A stretch of DNA of 27,084 nt, taken from the NCBI GenBank assembly GCA_964637235.1, contig CAZWVR010000023.1:1-27084 (forward strand), given 5' to 3'. Every line of letters starts with the position of its first letter. The stretch's first letter is position 1. The notes beneath the pieces are model-generated. The model was not told the DNA's origin. It was given only the letters and a program-made list of their open reading frames with translations, and did no database searches. This DNA comes from CAZWVR01 sp964637235 (GTDB lineage: Bacteria; Bacteroidota; Bacteroidia; Bacteroidales; S143-33). The translations under genes were made by a program, and so were the position numbers. Below, one piece after another: positions 8,142-15,335 of this stretch.

Positions 8142-8363
8142 ATGCCTAAAATTAAACCTATTACAAAAGAAGGAGTTGTTGTTGAGGCATTGCCTAATAC
8201 ACAATTTAAAGTTAAATTAGATAATGGTAAGATAATTCTATGCCATATTGCCGGTAAAATGAAAATGCATTTTATTCGCATTTTGCCTGGCGATAAAGTA
8301 AGGGTGGAAATTACACCTTATGATTTAGAAAAAGGACGTATTGTATATCGTTATAAATCATAA
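8142..8363 (+). CDS. infA: Translation initiation factor IF-1
   Basis: IF-1 is a single OB-fold protein that occupies the A site of the 30S subunit during initiation. The 73-residue product is near the usual 72 and matches the family throughout (EGVVVEALPNTQFKVKLDNG, CHIAGKMKMHFIRILPGDKV, ITPYDLEKGRIVYRYK). The start codon is four bases after the map stop, with rpmJ 11 bases downstream. Confidence 0.98.
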   Translation: MPKIKPITKEGVVVEALPNTQFKVKLDNGKIILCHIAGKMKMHFIRILPGDKVRVEITPYDLEKGRIVYRYKS

Positions 8364-8374
8364 AAAATACAGAA

Positions 8375-8491
8375 ATGAAAGTAAAAGCTTCAATCAAGAA
8401 ACGGTCTCCGGAGTGTAAAATAGTAAGACGTAAGGGGCGTCTTTACGTGATTAACAAAAAAAATCCCCGTTATAAACAAAGACAAGGATAA
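8375..8491 (+). CDS. rpmJ: 50S ribosomal protein L36 (bL36), zinc-free form
   Basis: This 38-codon gene translates to a protein starting MKVKASIKKRSPECKIVRRKG and ending NPRYKQRQG. Position and motifs are those of L36. The canonical zinc form has three Cys and one His. Here only one Cys (residue 14) remains, and the others are replaced by Ser, Asn and Tyr, so it cannot bind zinc in the usual way. It follows infA by 11 bases and is the last gene before the internal promoter at 8494-8523. Confidence 0.96.
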   Translation: MKVKASIKKRSPECKIVRRKGRLYVINKKNPRYKQRQG

Positions 8492-8493
8492 AT

Positions 8494-8523
8494 TTTGAAA
8501 AACGGAATTTTTTATTATCTTTG
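8494..8523 (+). promoter_or_regulatory. Internal promoter ahead of rpsM, with inverted repeat
   Basis: A -33 element TTTG (8494-8497) and a -7 element TATCTTTG (8516-8523, matching TAnnTTTG) are separated by 18 bases, close to the spacing known for Bacteroidota primary-sigma promoters. The start of transcription would be near 8530, leaving a leader of about 30 bases before rpsM. A 7-bp inverted repeat, AAACGGA (8500-8506) and TCCGTTT (8527-8533), brackets the -7 element. The promoter would allow rpsM-rpsK-rpsD-rpoA-rplQ to be transcribed separately from the upstream genes. The call rests on consensus match only. Confidence 0.72.
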
Positions 8524-8560
8524 CAGTCCGTTTAAATAACTAAATAATAAACAGTAAAAT

Positions 8561-8941
8561 ATGGCACGTATTGTCGGTATTGATTTACCAAAAAATAAAC
8601 GTGGAGATATTGCTCTGACATATATTTACGGTATAGGAAGAAGCAGAGCAAAAGAGATTCTACAAAAAGCAGGTGTTGACGGTAACATAAAAGTTAAAGA
8701 TTGGACAGATGAGCATGTTGCAAAAATTAGAAAGATTATTAATGAGGAATATACAGTAGAAGGAGCATTGCGTGTAAAAGTCAAAATGGATATAGAACGT
8801 TTAATATCCATCAATTGCTATCGTGGTATTCGCCACAGGATAGGATTACCTGTACGTGGGCAAAGAACTCGTACTAATGCCAGAACTCGTAAGGGTAAAA
8901 GAAAGACTGTTGCTAATAAGAAAAAAGCACCAAGAAAGTAA
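8561..8941 (+). CDS. rpsM: 30S ribosomal protein S13 (uS13)
   Basis: uS13 is in the 30S head and makes bridges to L5 and contacts P-site tRNA. The 126-residue product begins MARIVGIDLPKNKR and has the helix-two-turn-helix motif (YIYGIGRSRAKEIL), then CYRGIRHRIGLPVRGQRTRTNARTRKG. A Lys/Arg-rich tail ends the protein. It is first in the alpha-operon part and has its own predicted promoter upstream. The start ATG has an A-rich leader (cagtaaaat). Confidence 0.98.
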   Translation: MARIVGIDLPKNKRGDIALTYIYGIGRSRAKEILQKAGVDGNIKVKDWTDEHVAKIRKIINEEYTVEGALRVKVKMDIERLISINCYRGIRHRIGLPVRGQRTRTNARTRKGKRKTVANKKKAPRK

Positions 8942-8958
8942 ACTAAAAATTCATTACG

Positions 8959-9357
8959 ATGGCAAAGAAAAGCAAATCAAAAACAACAAAGCGTAAGAAA
9001 AAAGTTACTATTGAACCCATAGGTCAAGCCCATATTCATTCATCGTTTAATAATATTATCATAACAATGACAAATGCCAATGGGCAGCCTATTACTTGGT
9101 CGTCTGCTGGTAAAATGGGCTTTCGTGGTTCAAAGAAAAATACTCCGTATGCCGCGCAGGTAGCTGCACAGAACTGTGCGCAAGAGGCATATAATTTGGG
9201 TTTAAGAAAAGTTAAAGTTTTTGTTAAAGGACCAGGCAACGGCAGAGAAGCTGCCATAAGAGCAATAGCTCAAGCCGGTATTGAAATAACTGAAATTGTG
9301 GACGTTACACCTATCCCTCATAATGGTTGCCGTCCACCTAAACGTAGAAGAGTATAA
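8959..9357 (+). CDS. rpsK: 30S ribosomal protein S11 (uS11)
   Basis: uS11 lies on the 30S platform near the E-site mRNA. The 132-residue product has a basic N-terminus, then AHIHSSFNNIIITMTNANG, KNTPYAAQVAAQNCA, KGPGNGREAAIRAIAQAG and the C-terminal VTPIPHNGCRPPKRRRV. The Asn-Gly in HNGCRP is the site known to form isoaspartate in E. coli S11. Length is normal. It follows rpsM by 17 bases. Confidence 0.98.
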   Translation: MAKKSKSKTTKRKKKVTIEPIGQAHIHSSFNNIIITMTNANGQPITWSSAGKMGFRGSKKNTPYAAQVAAQNCAQEAYNLGLRKVKVFVKGPGNGREAAIRAIAQAGIEITEIVDVTPIPHNGCRPPKRRRV

Positions 9358-9375
9358 AACACAAAACTAAAAAGA

Positions 9376-9984
9376 ATGGCTAAATATATAGGACCAAAAA
9401 CAAAAATAGCAAGGCGTTTCCGTGAGCCTATTTTCGGACCTGATAAATATTTTGAAAGAAGAAAGTATCCTCCCGGACAACACGGAAAAATGAGGCTAAA
9501 GAAAAAGCCTTCCGTATATGGTATGCAGCTTAATGAAAAACAAAAAGCTAAATATATATACGGAGTATTGGAAAGACAATTTAGAAATACATTCAAAAGA
9601 GCTAATAGAGCTAAGGGCGTAACTGGTGAAGTTTTGCTACAATTACTGGAATCTCGCTTGGATAATGTCGTTTATAGGTTAGGTATTGCTCCTACTCGTG
9701 CTGCTGCAAGGCAACTGGTTAATCATAAGCATATATTGGTAAATGGAGTAGTTACAAATATACCTTCTTATACTGTTAAGGAAGGCGATATTATTTCTGT
9801 AAGAGAAAAATCTAAAAGTCTGGAAGTAATTAAAAATTCTTTACAGAATTCAAAAGTCAGAAAATATCCTTGGTTGGAGTGGGATAACTCTTTAATGCAG
9901 GGTAAATTTCTTTACAGACCAAAATTAGAGGAAATTCCTGAAAAAATTAATGTTCAACTTATTGTTGAACTTTATTCTAAATAA
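9376..9984 (+). CDS. rpsD: 30S ribosomal protein S4 (uS4), zinc-free form
   Basis: uS4 nucleates 30S assembly and in E. coli represses the alpha operon. The 202-residue product has the N-terminal GPKTKIARRFREPIFG, the PPGQHGKMR segment, and the S4 RNA-binding domain (LESRLDNVVYRLGIAPTRAAARQLVNHKHILVNG, about residues 91-124). No Cys cluster occurs at the N-terminus, so this is the form without zinc. rpoA follows after a 39-base spacer with a small hairpin. Confidence 0.98.
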   Translation: MAKYIGPKTKIARRFREPIFGPDKYFERRKYPPGQHGKMRLKKKPSVYGMQLNEKQKAKYIYGVLERQFRNTFKRANRAKGVTGEVLLQLLESRLDNVVYRLGIAPTRAAARQLVNHKHILVNGVVTNIPSYTVKEGDIISVREKSKSLEVIKNSLQNSKVRKYPWLEWDNSLMQGKFLYRPKLEEIPEKINVQLIVELYSK

Positions 9985-9987
9985 AAA

Positions 9988-10008
9988 TTGTTGTTTTTTT
10001 AACAACAA
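9988..10008 (+). other. Small A/U-rich hairpin between rpsD and rpoA
   Basis: TTGTTGTT (9988-9995) and AACAACAA (10001-10008) form an 8-bp perfect inverted repeat with a five-T loop, filling most of the 39-base spacer between rpsD and rpoA. Only two of the eight pairs are G-C and no T-run follows on the + strand, so it is not a good terminator. It could be an mRNA processing or pausing site that adjusts alpha-subunit expression relative to S4, or a chance repeat in A/T-rich DNA. Confidence 0.4.
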
Positions 10009-10023
10009 AAACTATTACAATTT

Positions 10024-11034
10024 ATGGCTATTTTGGATTTTCAAAAACCTAATAATGTTATAATGCTCCAAGAGGACGATAATTATGGTAAATTTGAATT
10101 TCGTCCTTTGGAGCCGGGTTATGGTGTAACTATTGGAAATGCTTTAAGACGAGTTCTTCTGTCATCTTTGGAAGGATATGCTATAACTAAAATTCGTATT
10201 GAGGGTGTTGATCATGAATTTTCAACTATTGAAGGCGTTAAGGAGGATGTAGTTGAAATTATTTTGAACTTAAAACAAATACGTTTTAAAAAGCGTGAAA
10301 ATTCTGAGGAAACAGAAGAACAAGTTAGATTAACTATATCTGGGCAGGAACAATTCAAAGCTGGCGATATTGATAAAGCTTTGACTTTTTTTGAAGTTTT
10401 AAACAAAGATTTGGTCATTTGTAATTTGGATCCTTCTGTTGAATTACAGATGGAATTAGTCATTGAAAAAGGTAGAGGGTATGTACCAGCAGAGTTAAAT
10501 GAGTCTCCGGATATGCCTATTGGAACTATTGCTATTGATTCTATATTTACACCCATAAAAAATGTTAAATATAGTGTTGAGAATTATCGCGTTGAACAAA
10601 AAACAGATTATGAAAAGTTGATTATTGAAATCACTACTGATGGTTCTATTTCTGCTAAGGAAGCGTTGAAAGAAGCTGCTCAGATATTAATTTATCATTT
10701 TTCTTTGTTTTCAGATAAAAAAATAACTGTTGAACTCCCACAAGATGAAGAAGCCGATGAGATTGATGAAGAATATTTGAGAGTACGTCAATTGTTGAAA
10801 AAACGACTTGTGGATATTGATCTTTCTGTAAGAGCTTTAAACTGTTTGAAGGCGGCTAATGTCCATACTTTGGGAGATTTGGTAACTTATAAAAAAGAAG
10901 ACTTGCTTAAATTCAGGAATTTTGGTAAAAAATCTTTAGCTGAAATAGAGCAATTACTAGAAAATTATGGTTTGGAGTTTGGTATGGACGTATCTAAATA
11001 TGATTTAAATGATGATGAAGATGATACTGACTAA
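10024..11034 (+). CDS. rpoA: DNA-directed RNA polymerase subunit alpha
   Basis: The alpha subunit dimerises to scaffold beta and beta' and contacts upstream DNA and regulators. The 336-residue product has the N-terminal dimerisation domain (FEFRPLEPGYGVTIGNALRR, LLSSLEGYAITKIRIEGVDHEFSTI) and, after an acidic linker near residues 240-252, the C-terminal domain with LVDIDLSVRALNCLKAAN and LLKFRNFGKKSLAEI. It ends in an Asp-rich tail. Length is normal. It lies between rpsD and rplQ as in nearly all bacteria. Confidence 0.98.
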   Translation: MAILDFQKPNNVIMLQEDDNYGKFEFRPLEPGYGVTIGNALRRVLLSSLEGYAITKIRIEGVDHEFSTIEGVKEDVVEIILNLKQIRFKKRENSEETEEQVRLTISGQEQFKAGDIDKALTFFEVLNKDLVICNLDPSVELQMELVIEKGRGYVPAELNESPDMPIGTIAIDSIFTPIKNVKYSVENYRVEQKTDYEKLIIEITTDGSISAKEALKEAAQILIYHFSLFSDKKITVELPQDEEADEIDEEYLRVRQLLKKRLVDIDLSVRALNCLKAANVHTLGDLVTYKKEDLLKFRNFGKKSLAEIEQLLENYGLEFGMDVSKYDLNDDEDDTD

Positions 11035-11065
11035 ATTTTTAATTAACCGGTAAAAACAAATTACG

Positions 11066-11773
11066 ATGAGACACAGAAAAAAAATAAATCATTTAGGACG
11101 AAAGGCAGAGCATAGAAAAGCTATGCTTTCTAATTTGGCTGTTTCGCTTATAATGCATAAAAGAATAAAAACAACTGTTGCAAAAGCTAAAGCTCTTCGT
11201 GTATTTATTGAACCTATTATTACTCGTGCTAAGCGAGATAGAAATCAAACAAAAGAGCAATATACGCATAATATGCGTATGGCTTTCAGGCGCCTGCGTA
11301 ATAAACAAGCCGTAAAAGAGTTATTTGGTATTGTATCTGAACGTGTAGGAGATAGACCAGGCGGCTATACCAGAATACTAAAAGTTGGTCGTAGAGTTGG
11401 GGATGCCGCTCCTATGGCATACATTGAATTGGTAGATTTTAATACCACATATAATATAGATAAGGAAGCTAAGGCAACAAAGAAACGCAGACGCAGAAGA
11501 GGCGGTAAGAAAAAAACTTCTCCAGAAGCTGCTGCTACTGCTACTACTACTCAAGAAGTAAAACAATCTGACGAAGTAAAAGAAATAACACCTGATAAGC
11601 AAGAAGTTCAAGATAAAAAAGATATAGAACAAAACCTTCAACAGCAAGCTACTGATATTCAAGACTCGTCAGATACTCCTAAACAAGAAGATGCAAAACA
11701 AAACGATACTGACGATAAGTCAGATACACCTGATAATTCAGATAATAACGAGCAAACTGAGGATAAATCTTGA
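11066..11773 (+). CDS. rplQ: 50S ribosomal protein L17 (bL17) with long acidic C-terminal tail
   Basis: bL17 binds 23S rRNA near the exit tunnel. Residues 1-128 match the family (MRHRKKINHLGRKAEHRKAML, RVGDRPGGYTRILKVGRRVGDAAPMAYIELVD). A basic patch follows (about residues 139-150, Arg/Lys). Residues 151-235 are a low-complexity segment rich in Asp, Glu, Gln, Ser and Thr with no predicted fold. Ordinary bL17 is about 117-130 residues, and Bacteroidota forms are often somewhat extended. At 235 this one is unusually long. It is the last gene of the superoperon, before the terminator at 11820. Confidence 0.96.
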   Translation: MRHRKKINHLGRKAEHRKAMLSNLAVSLIMHKRIKTTVAKAKALRVFIEPIITRAKRDRNQTKEQYTHNMRMAFRRLRNKQAVKELFGIVSERVGDRPGGYTRILKVGRRVGDAAPMAYIELVDFNTTYNIDKEAKATKKRRRRRGGKKKTSPEAAATATTTQEVKQSDEVKEITPDKQEVQDKKDIEQNLQQQATDIQDSSDTPKQEDAKQNDTDDKSDTPDNSDNNEQTEDKS

Positions 11774-11819
11774 TATTTAAAATCTATCTCATAGATATTT
11801 GAGAATCTGATATCTTGAT

Positions 11820-11871
11820 AAAGGAGGCTTGGGCGTAATTCTAAATAATATGTTTCCAAGCCTCCTTTTTT
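11820..11871 (+). terminator. Intrinsic terminator ending the ribosomal superoperon
   Basis: AAAGGAGGCTTGG (11820-11832) and CCAAGCCTCCTTT (11856-11868) make a 13-bp perfect stem with a 23-base loop. The distal arm runs into a T tract up to 11871. This stops + strand transcription 47 bases after rplQ. The T tract overlaps the stop codon of the convergent VWA gene, and the same hairpin, with a shorter T run, could also end that transcript. Smaller repeats (ATCTAT/ATAGAT at 11782-11796) lie between rplQ and the main stem. Confidence 0.9.
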
Positions 11872-13663
11872 AATGTCTTAATAATACTTTTGCTGTATAC
11901 CATCTTTCGTTTTTGTAGTACATAATAAAATATATTCCGTCGGTGAACTCTCCTATGTTAATTTCCATTATACGAGCATTGACTTTATAGCGTTTTAAAA
12001 GTTTTCCTGTTATATCTCCTATATAGAATTCTTTAATTGGAGTTAGAATTTCTACCGTTAAATTTCCAGATGTTGGATTTGGGTAAAATTTGATAATTTC
12101 TTTAAATATTTCGGTTTGATTAGTATCTATATTAGTGATAGTAGTATCCATTGAGACAAAAGAAGTGTCTTTAATATCAGCATTTTGTATGCTATCGAGT
12201 TTTTCAGGAGTTTCTATAAATTTTTTTATAATTCTGATAAATAAATCGTGCATAAGTTCAACATTGTATTTGTCTGTTGTTGGTTTTATATGAGGGTTTC
12301 CAATTCCACTGTCATCTGTAAGGAAGGTATATGTACCATTTGTAGCCAAAGCCATTGAACGCAGGAGATATTCGGTACTTTTATTGATGCCACTACAAGA
12401 TAGAGGTACTATGCGAATTCCTTTTTCAGCGGCTTTATAGATGGCTTTATTAACTGTAAAAATATTCACAGGTTGGGTATGTGGTGGTGCATCTAATATG
12501 AGGAAGGCAATTCTTGTTCGTCCTTTATTTGACCAAGATAGTTTATTTACGGCTACAAATAGAGCACTATCTACTGCTTCGGGATAGTCTCCGCCTCCTC
12601 CAGCTTTGTATTTTTTTAAAAAGCTTATTTGATTATCAATATTTGTGCTGAAATCGCAGTATTTATAGATGATATCATCTCCTATATCTTTATAAACAAC
12701 TATTGCAACTCGGTATATAAGGTTCTGATATTGATATCTGACTTTGCTTATTATGTCGCTTATTTCTGCTTTAAGATATTCTAATTCGTCTGCCATTGAA
12801 CCGGTGATATCAATAACGAAAGCTATATCTACTGTATCAGGGTATTGGGTATCGTTGGGAATTGTAAATTTGTTTATACCTTCGTAAAAGGTTTTTGCTT
12901 GTTTTATTCTATAAATTTTTTGTTTGTAATAGAGTATAATTTGATAGTTTTTGTTTTGTTTTTGTTGGTTTGATAGGAACATATTAGCCCATAGTTCGGC
13001 TTTTCCAGTATTATCCGTTCTTGCTATCCATTCTGTATTTCCTTGATTATCAACAAGTTTTACTATTGCATTTATAATCGGTAAATTATTTTTATCTGCA
13101 ACTTGGACTGTAAATCTTTTATGAGGATATATTTTCCAGATATTTATAAAGTCTTTAAGCTGATTATCAGTGATGTCCTGCCATAATTTCCATTTTTGGA
13201 AATCATTTACTTCTCCTGCGGTAAGTATTCCCGGTTGTGGCGTTTGTTCGCTTATATGGGATATAGGTGTTTCAGTACTGCTCATTAAAATTTTTGTCCT
13301 ATATTCTGAAATAGATAGTGAGGAGCGGCTTTTAATATGGTATGTTTTTGCGTTTTTTTTGTATTTTGCCATACTTAATTTAAACGGGAAGTATATTTCT
13401 AAGTTAGTTTTATTTTTAGGGATAAATTCTACTTTTTCAAAATTATGGTATTTAAAGCTTAAAAAGACGCTATTGTTTTTGATTTTTACTTTGAAAAATC
13501 CTTTTTTACTAATACCAAGAATAGTGCTATCGCCTGTGTAAGAAATTATTACACTGTCTAATGGTTCATGATCTATTGAATAAACATACCCTTTTATAAT
13601 CCGTTGAGGATATAGCAGATTATAGATTAAGAGGAAGCTAAAAAATAGAAAATAATGTTTCAT
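11870..13663 (-). CDS. Secreted von Willebrand factor A domain protein with type IX secretion tail
   Basis: The 597-residue product starts with a signal peptide (about residues 1-19, ending near LLYPQ). Residues 20-95 look like a CarboxypepD_reg-like/Ig-type beta domain. A second such segment lies at about 180-265 (RFTVQVADKNNLPIINAIVKL). The VWA domain runs from about 275 to 480, with a MIDAS-type metal site DITGS at 285-289, the GGGGDYPEAVDSAL loop at 355-368, and LILDAPPH. The last 75 residues, from FYPNP (526-530), form a T9SS type A sorting domain, so the protein should cross the outer membrane by the Por system and be surface-bound or released. The ligand is unknown. It stands alone, convergent with rplQ and divergent from dacA. 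Confidence 0.9.
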   Translation of the reverse strand: MKHYFLFFSFLLIYNLLYPQRIIKGYVYSIDHEPLDSVIISYTGDSTILGISKKGFFKVKIKNNSVFLSFKYHNFEKVEFIPKNKTNLEIYFPFKLSMAKYKKNAKTYHIKSRSSLSISEYRTKILMSSTETPISHISEQTPQPGILTAGEVNDFQKWKLWQDITDNQLKDFINIWKIYPHKRFTVQVADKNNLPIINAIVKLVDNQGNTEWIARTDNTGKAELWANMFLSNQQKQNKNYQIILYYKQKIYRIKQAKTFYEGINKFTIPNDTQYPDTVDIAFVIDITGSMADELEYLKAEISDIISKVRYQYQNLIYRVAIVVYKDIGDDIIYKYCDFSTNIDNQISFLKKYKAGGGGDYPEAVDSALFVAVNKLSWSNKGRTRIAFLILDAPPHTQPVNIFTVNKAIYKAAEKGIRIVPLSCSGINKSTEYLLRSMALATNGTYTFLTDDSGIGNPHIKPTTDKYNVELMHDLFIRIIKKFIETPEKLDSIQNADIKDTSFVSMDTTITNIDTNQTEIFKEIIKFYPNPTSGNLTVEILTPIKEFYIGDITGKLLKRYKVNARIMEINIGEFTDGIYFIMYYKNERWYTAKVLLRH

Positions 13664-13832
13664 TTTTTTTGTAATTAAGTTATGAAAAATTATTTATATT
13701 GTCAAGTCACAATTATATATTGTTGTATTACACTGATTGTAAAAGTAATAACATATAGATTTTCAGTATAAAATTTTCTTGATATTGATTTAAAATTAGA
13801 AAAAATATTTTCATCTTTGTGCAAAAATAAAA
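13664..13832. other. Divergent intergenic region between the VWA gene and dacA
   Basis: This 169-base A/T-rich region must hold promoters for both divergent genes. On the + strand, CATCTTTG (13812-13819) matches seven of eight bases of the -7 consensus TAnnTTTG and lies 13 bases before the dacA GTG, but no TTTG sits at the proper distance upstream. On the - strand I found no convincing element. No small gene or clear hairpin is visible. Confidence 0.4.
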
Positions 13833-14606
13833 GTGGGTTTTCTGCATTTTGGCATAATTGATTTTTTGGATATTATACTTGTAGCTTACCTGTTTTATCA
13901 GTTTTATTTGATAATTAAGGATACAGTTGCCATAAAGATTTTTACGGTAATTATAGCTGTTTATTTTATCTGGCTGATTGTCAGAGCATTGAATATGCAA
14001 CTTTTAAGCACGATTTTAGGGCATATTATGGGAGTTGGAGTTTTGGCGTTATTCATAGTTTTTCAGCAAGAGATAAGGCGTTTTCTACTTTTGATGGGAA
14101 CTCAGTACACTAATAAAAAATTTTCTATAAAACATATTTTTTCGTTTAATAAAAATAAATCTACATGCAAAATTCCGATAAAACAAATTATTAAGGCTTG
14201 TGATTATATGCGTAAAAATAATATAGGTGCCTTGATAGTAGTATCAGATAAACATAATTTACAGCAGTTTGCAAATGGAGAGAAATTAGATGCAGCAGTA
14301 TCTCCCCTTCTTTTAGAAACGATATTTTTTAAGAATACACCTTTGCACGATGGTGCTGTTTTAATAGAAAAAGATAGAATTATAGCTGCTGCTTGTGTAT
14401 TGCCTTTGACAGAACGAACAGATTTACCATATTATTTGGGGTTGCGCCATAGAGCTGCTTTGGGAATTACAGAAAATACTGATGCATTGGCAATTGTTAT
14501 CTCAGAGGAAAGAGGGCAGATTTCTTATGCTGAATATGGTAGAATAAACTTAGATGTAGGTTTGTCAACTTTGGAGTTTAAAATTACTGAAAAATTTTTT
14601 AAATAA
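13833..14606 (+). CDS. dacA: Membrane diadenylate cyclase (CdaA/DacA type)
   Basis: The enzyme condenses two ATP to c-di-AMP, a second messenger for turgor and cell-wall homeostasis. The 257-residue product has about three N-terminal membrane helices (residues 10-28, 35-52, 62-78) and then the DAC domain, with DGA at 173-175 (LHDGAVL) and RHR at 205-207 (LGLRHRAALG), the two catalytic motifs. The start is a GTG at 13833. The sequence after it (GFLHFGIIDFLDIILVAYL) aligns with the family start, and no upstream ATG fits. In many Bacteroidota folP lies directly upstream. Here it is absent. The NlpC/P60 gene follows after 15 bases, probably in the same operon. Confidence 0.93.
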   Translation: MGFLHFGIIDFLDIILVAYLFYQFYLIIKDTVAIKIFTVIIAVYFIWLIVRALNMQLLSTILGHIMGVGVLALFIVFQQEIRRFLLLMGTQYTNKKFSIKHIFSFNKNKSTCKIPIKQIIKACDYMRKNNIGALIVVSDKHNLQQFANGEKLDAAVSPLLLETIFFKNTPLHDGAVLIEKDRIIAAACVLPLTERTDLPYYLGLRHRAALGITENTDALAIVISEERGQISYAEYGRINLDVGLSTLEFKITEKFFK

Positions 14607-14621
14607 TTAAAATCATAATCT

Positions 14622-15275
14622 ATGAAAGTTAAATTATCCTTTTTGTTTTTATGGTTTTTACCTATTTTTCTGTTTGGTCAGCAGGATTCCTCACGTATCT
14701 ATGAACTGATAAATAGATACAAGCATAAAGATAGCATATTAGCTAAAAAATTATCTCAGTTTGCTGCTTCGGGTATTGAAAAAACACTTCCATTAGGGAA
14801 CATAACTCCTGATTCATTGATAAATGCTGCGAAGGAATATTTAGGAGTAAAGCATAAAATGGGAGGTACTGATAAAAATGGAATTGACTGCTCAGGTCTG
14901 TTATTAGCAGCTTTCCGAGATGTAGGAGTTTCTGTACCTCATGGCTCCGAAGCGATGGCTCATTATGGAAAGATAATTATTGATAAGGACTCTCTCAGAC
15001 GTGGCGATTTAGTATTTTTTATTAAAACGTATAATACACCGAAGTTAATAACTCATTCTGGCATTTATTTGGGTAATGGTAAGTTTATACATACATCTTA
15101 TTCCAGAGGTGTTGTCATTAGCGATTTAAGTGCAAATTATTACAGAAATCATTTTATTTTTGGAACGAGGGTTTTTACTCATAAAAAGAAAAGCACTGAT
15201 AAGCCTGTGCATAAAAAAGTAGTTAAGTCCAAAAAAATAAATATTAGACAGGTAAAAGAGAATTTGAAAAAATAA
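14622..15275 (+). CDS. Secreted NlpC/P60 family cysteine peptidase
   Basis: Members of this family cut peptidoglycan stem peptides, usually D-Glu to meso-diaminopimelate bonds. The 217-residue product has a signal peptide (residues 1-19, ending LFGQ), a linker, and an NlpC/P60 domain at about 63-180. The catalytic Cys is C90 (GIDCSGLL), the His is H145 (THSGIYLG), and H157 is the likely third residue (FIHTSY). A Lys-rich C-terminal tail follows (about 187-217). The product should act in the periplasm. Its position 15 bases after the c-di-AMP synthase gene fits a wall-related role, though this pairing is only suggestive. Confidence 0.92.
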   Translation: MKVKLSFLFLWFLPIFLFGQQDSSRIYELINRYKHKDSILAKKLSQFAASGIEKTLPLGNITPDSLINAAKEYLGVKHKMGGTDKNGIDCSGLLLAAFRDVGVSVPHGSEAMAHYGKIIIDKDSLRRGDLVFFIKTYNTPKLITHSGIYLGNGKFIHTSYSRGVVISDLSANYYRNHFIFGTRVFTHKKKSTDKPVHKKVVKSKKINIRQVKENLKK

Positions 15276-15335
15276 TTGTTCATTTTTTTGAAAAATAATA
15301 TTTTTAAACCTCATTAAATTTCAAATACATAAGCT

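Noticed and set aside
11820..11868. Terminator arms contain AAGGAGG and CCTCCTT, the same as Shine-Dalgarno and anti-Shine-Dalgarno sequences.
   Set aside because: A strong G-C stem ending in a T tract is fully explained as a terminator; no start codon follows at a suitable distance.
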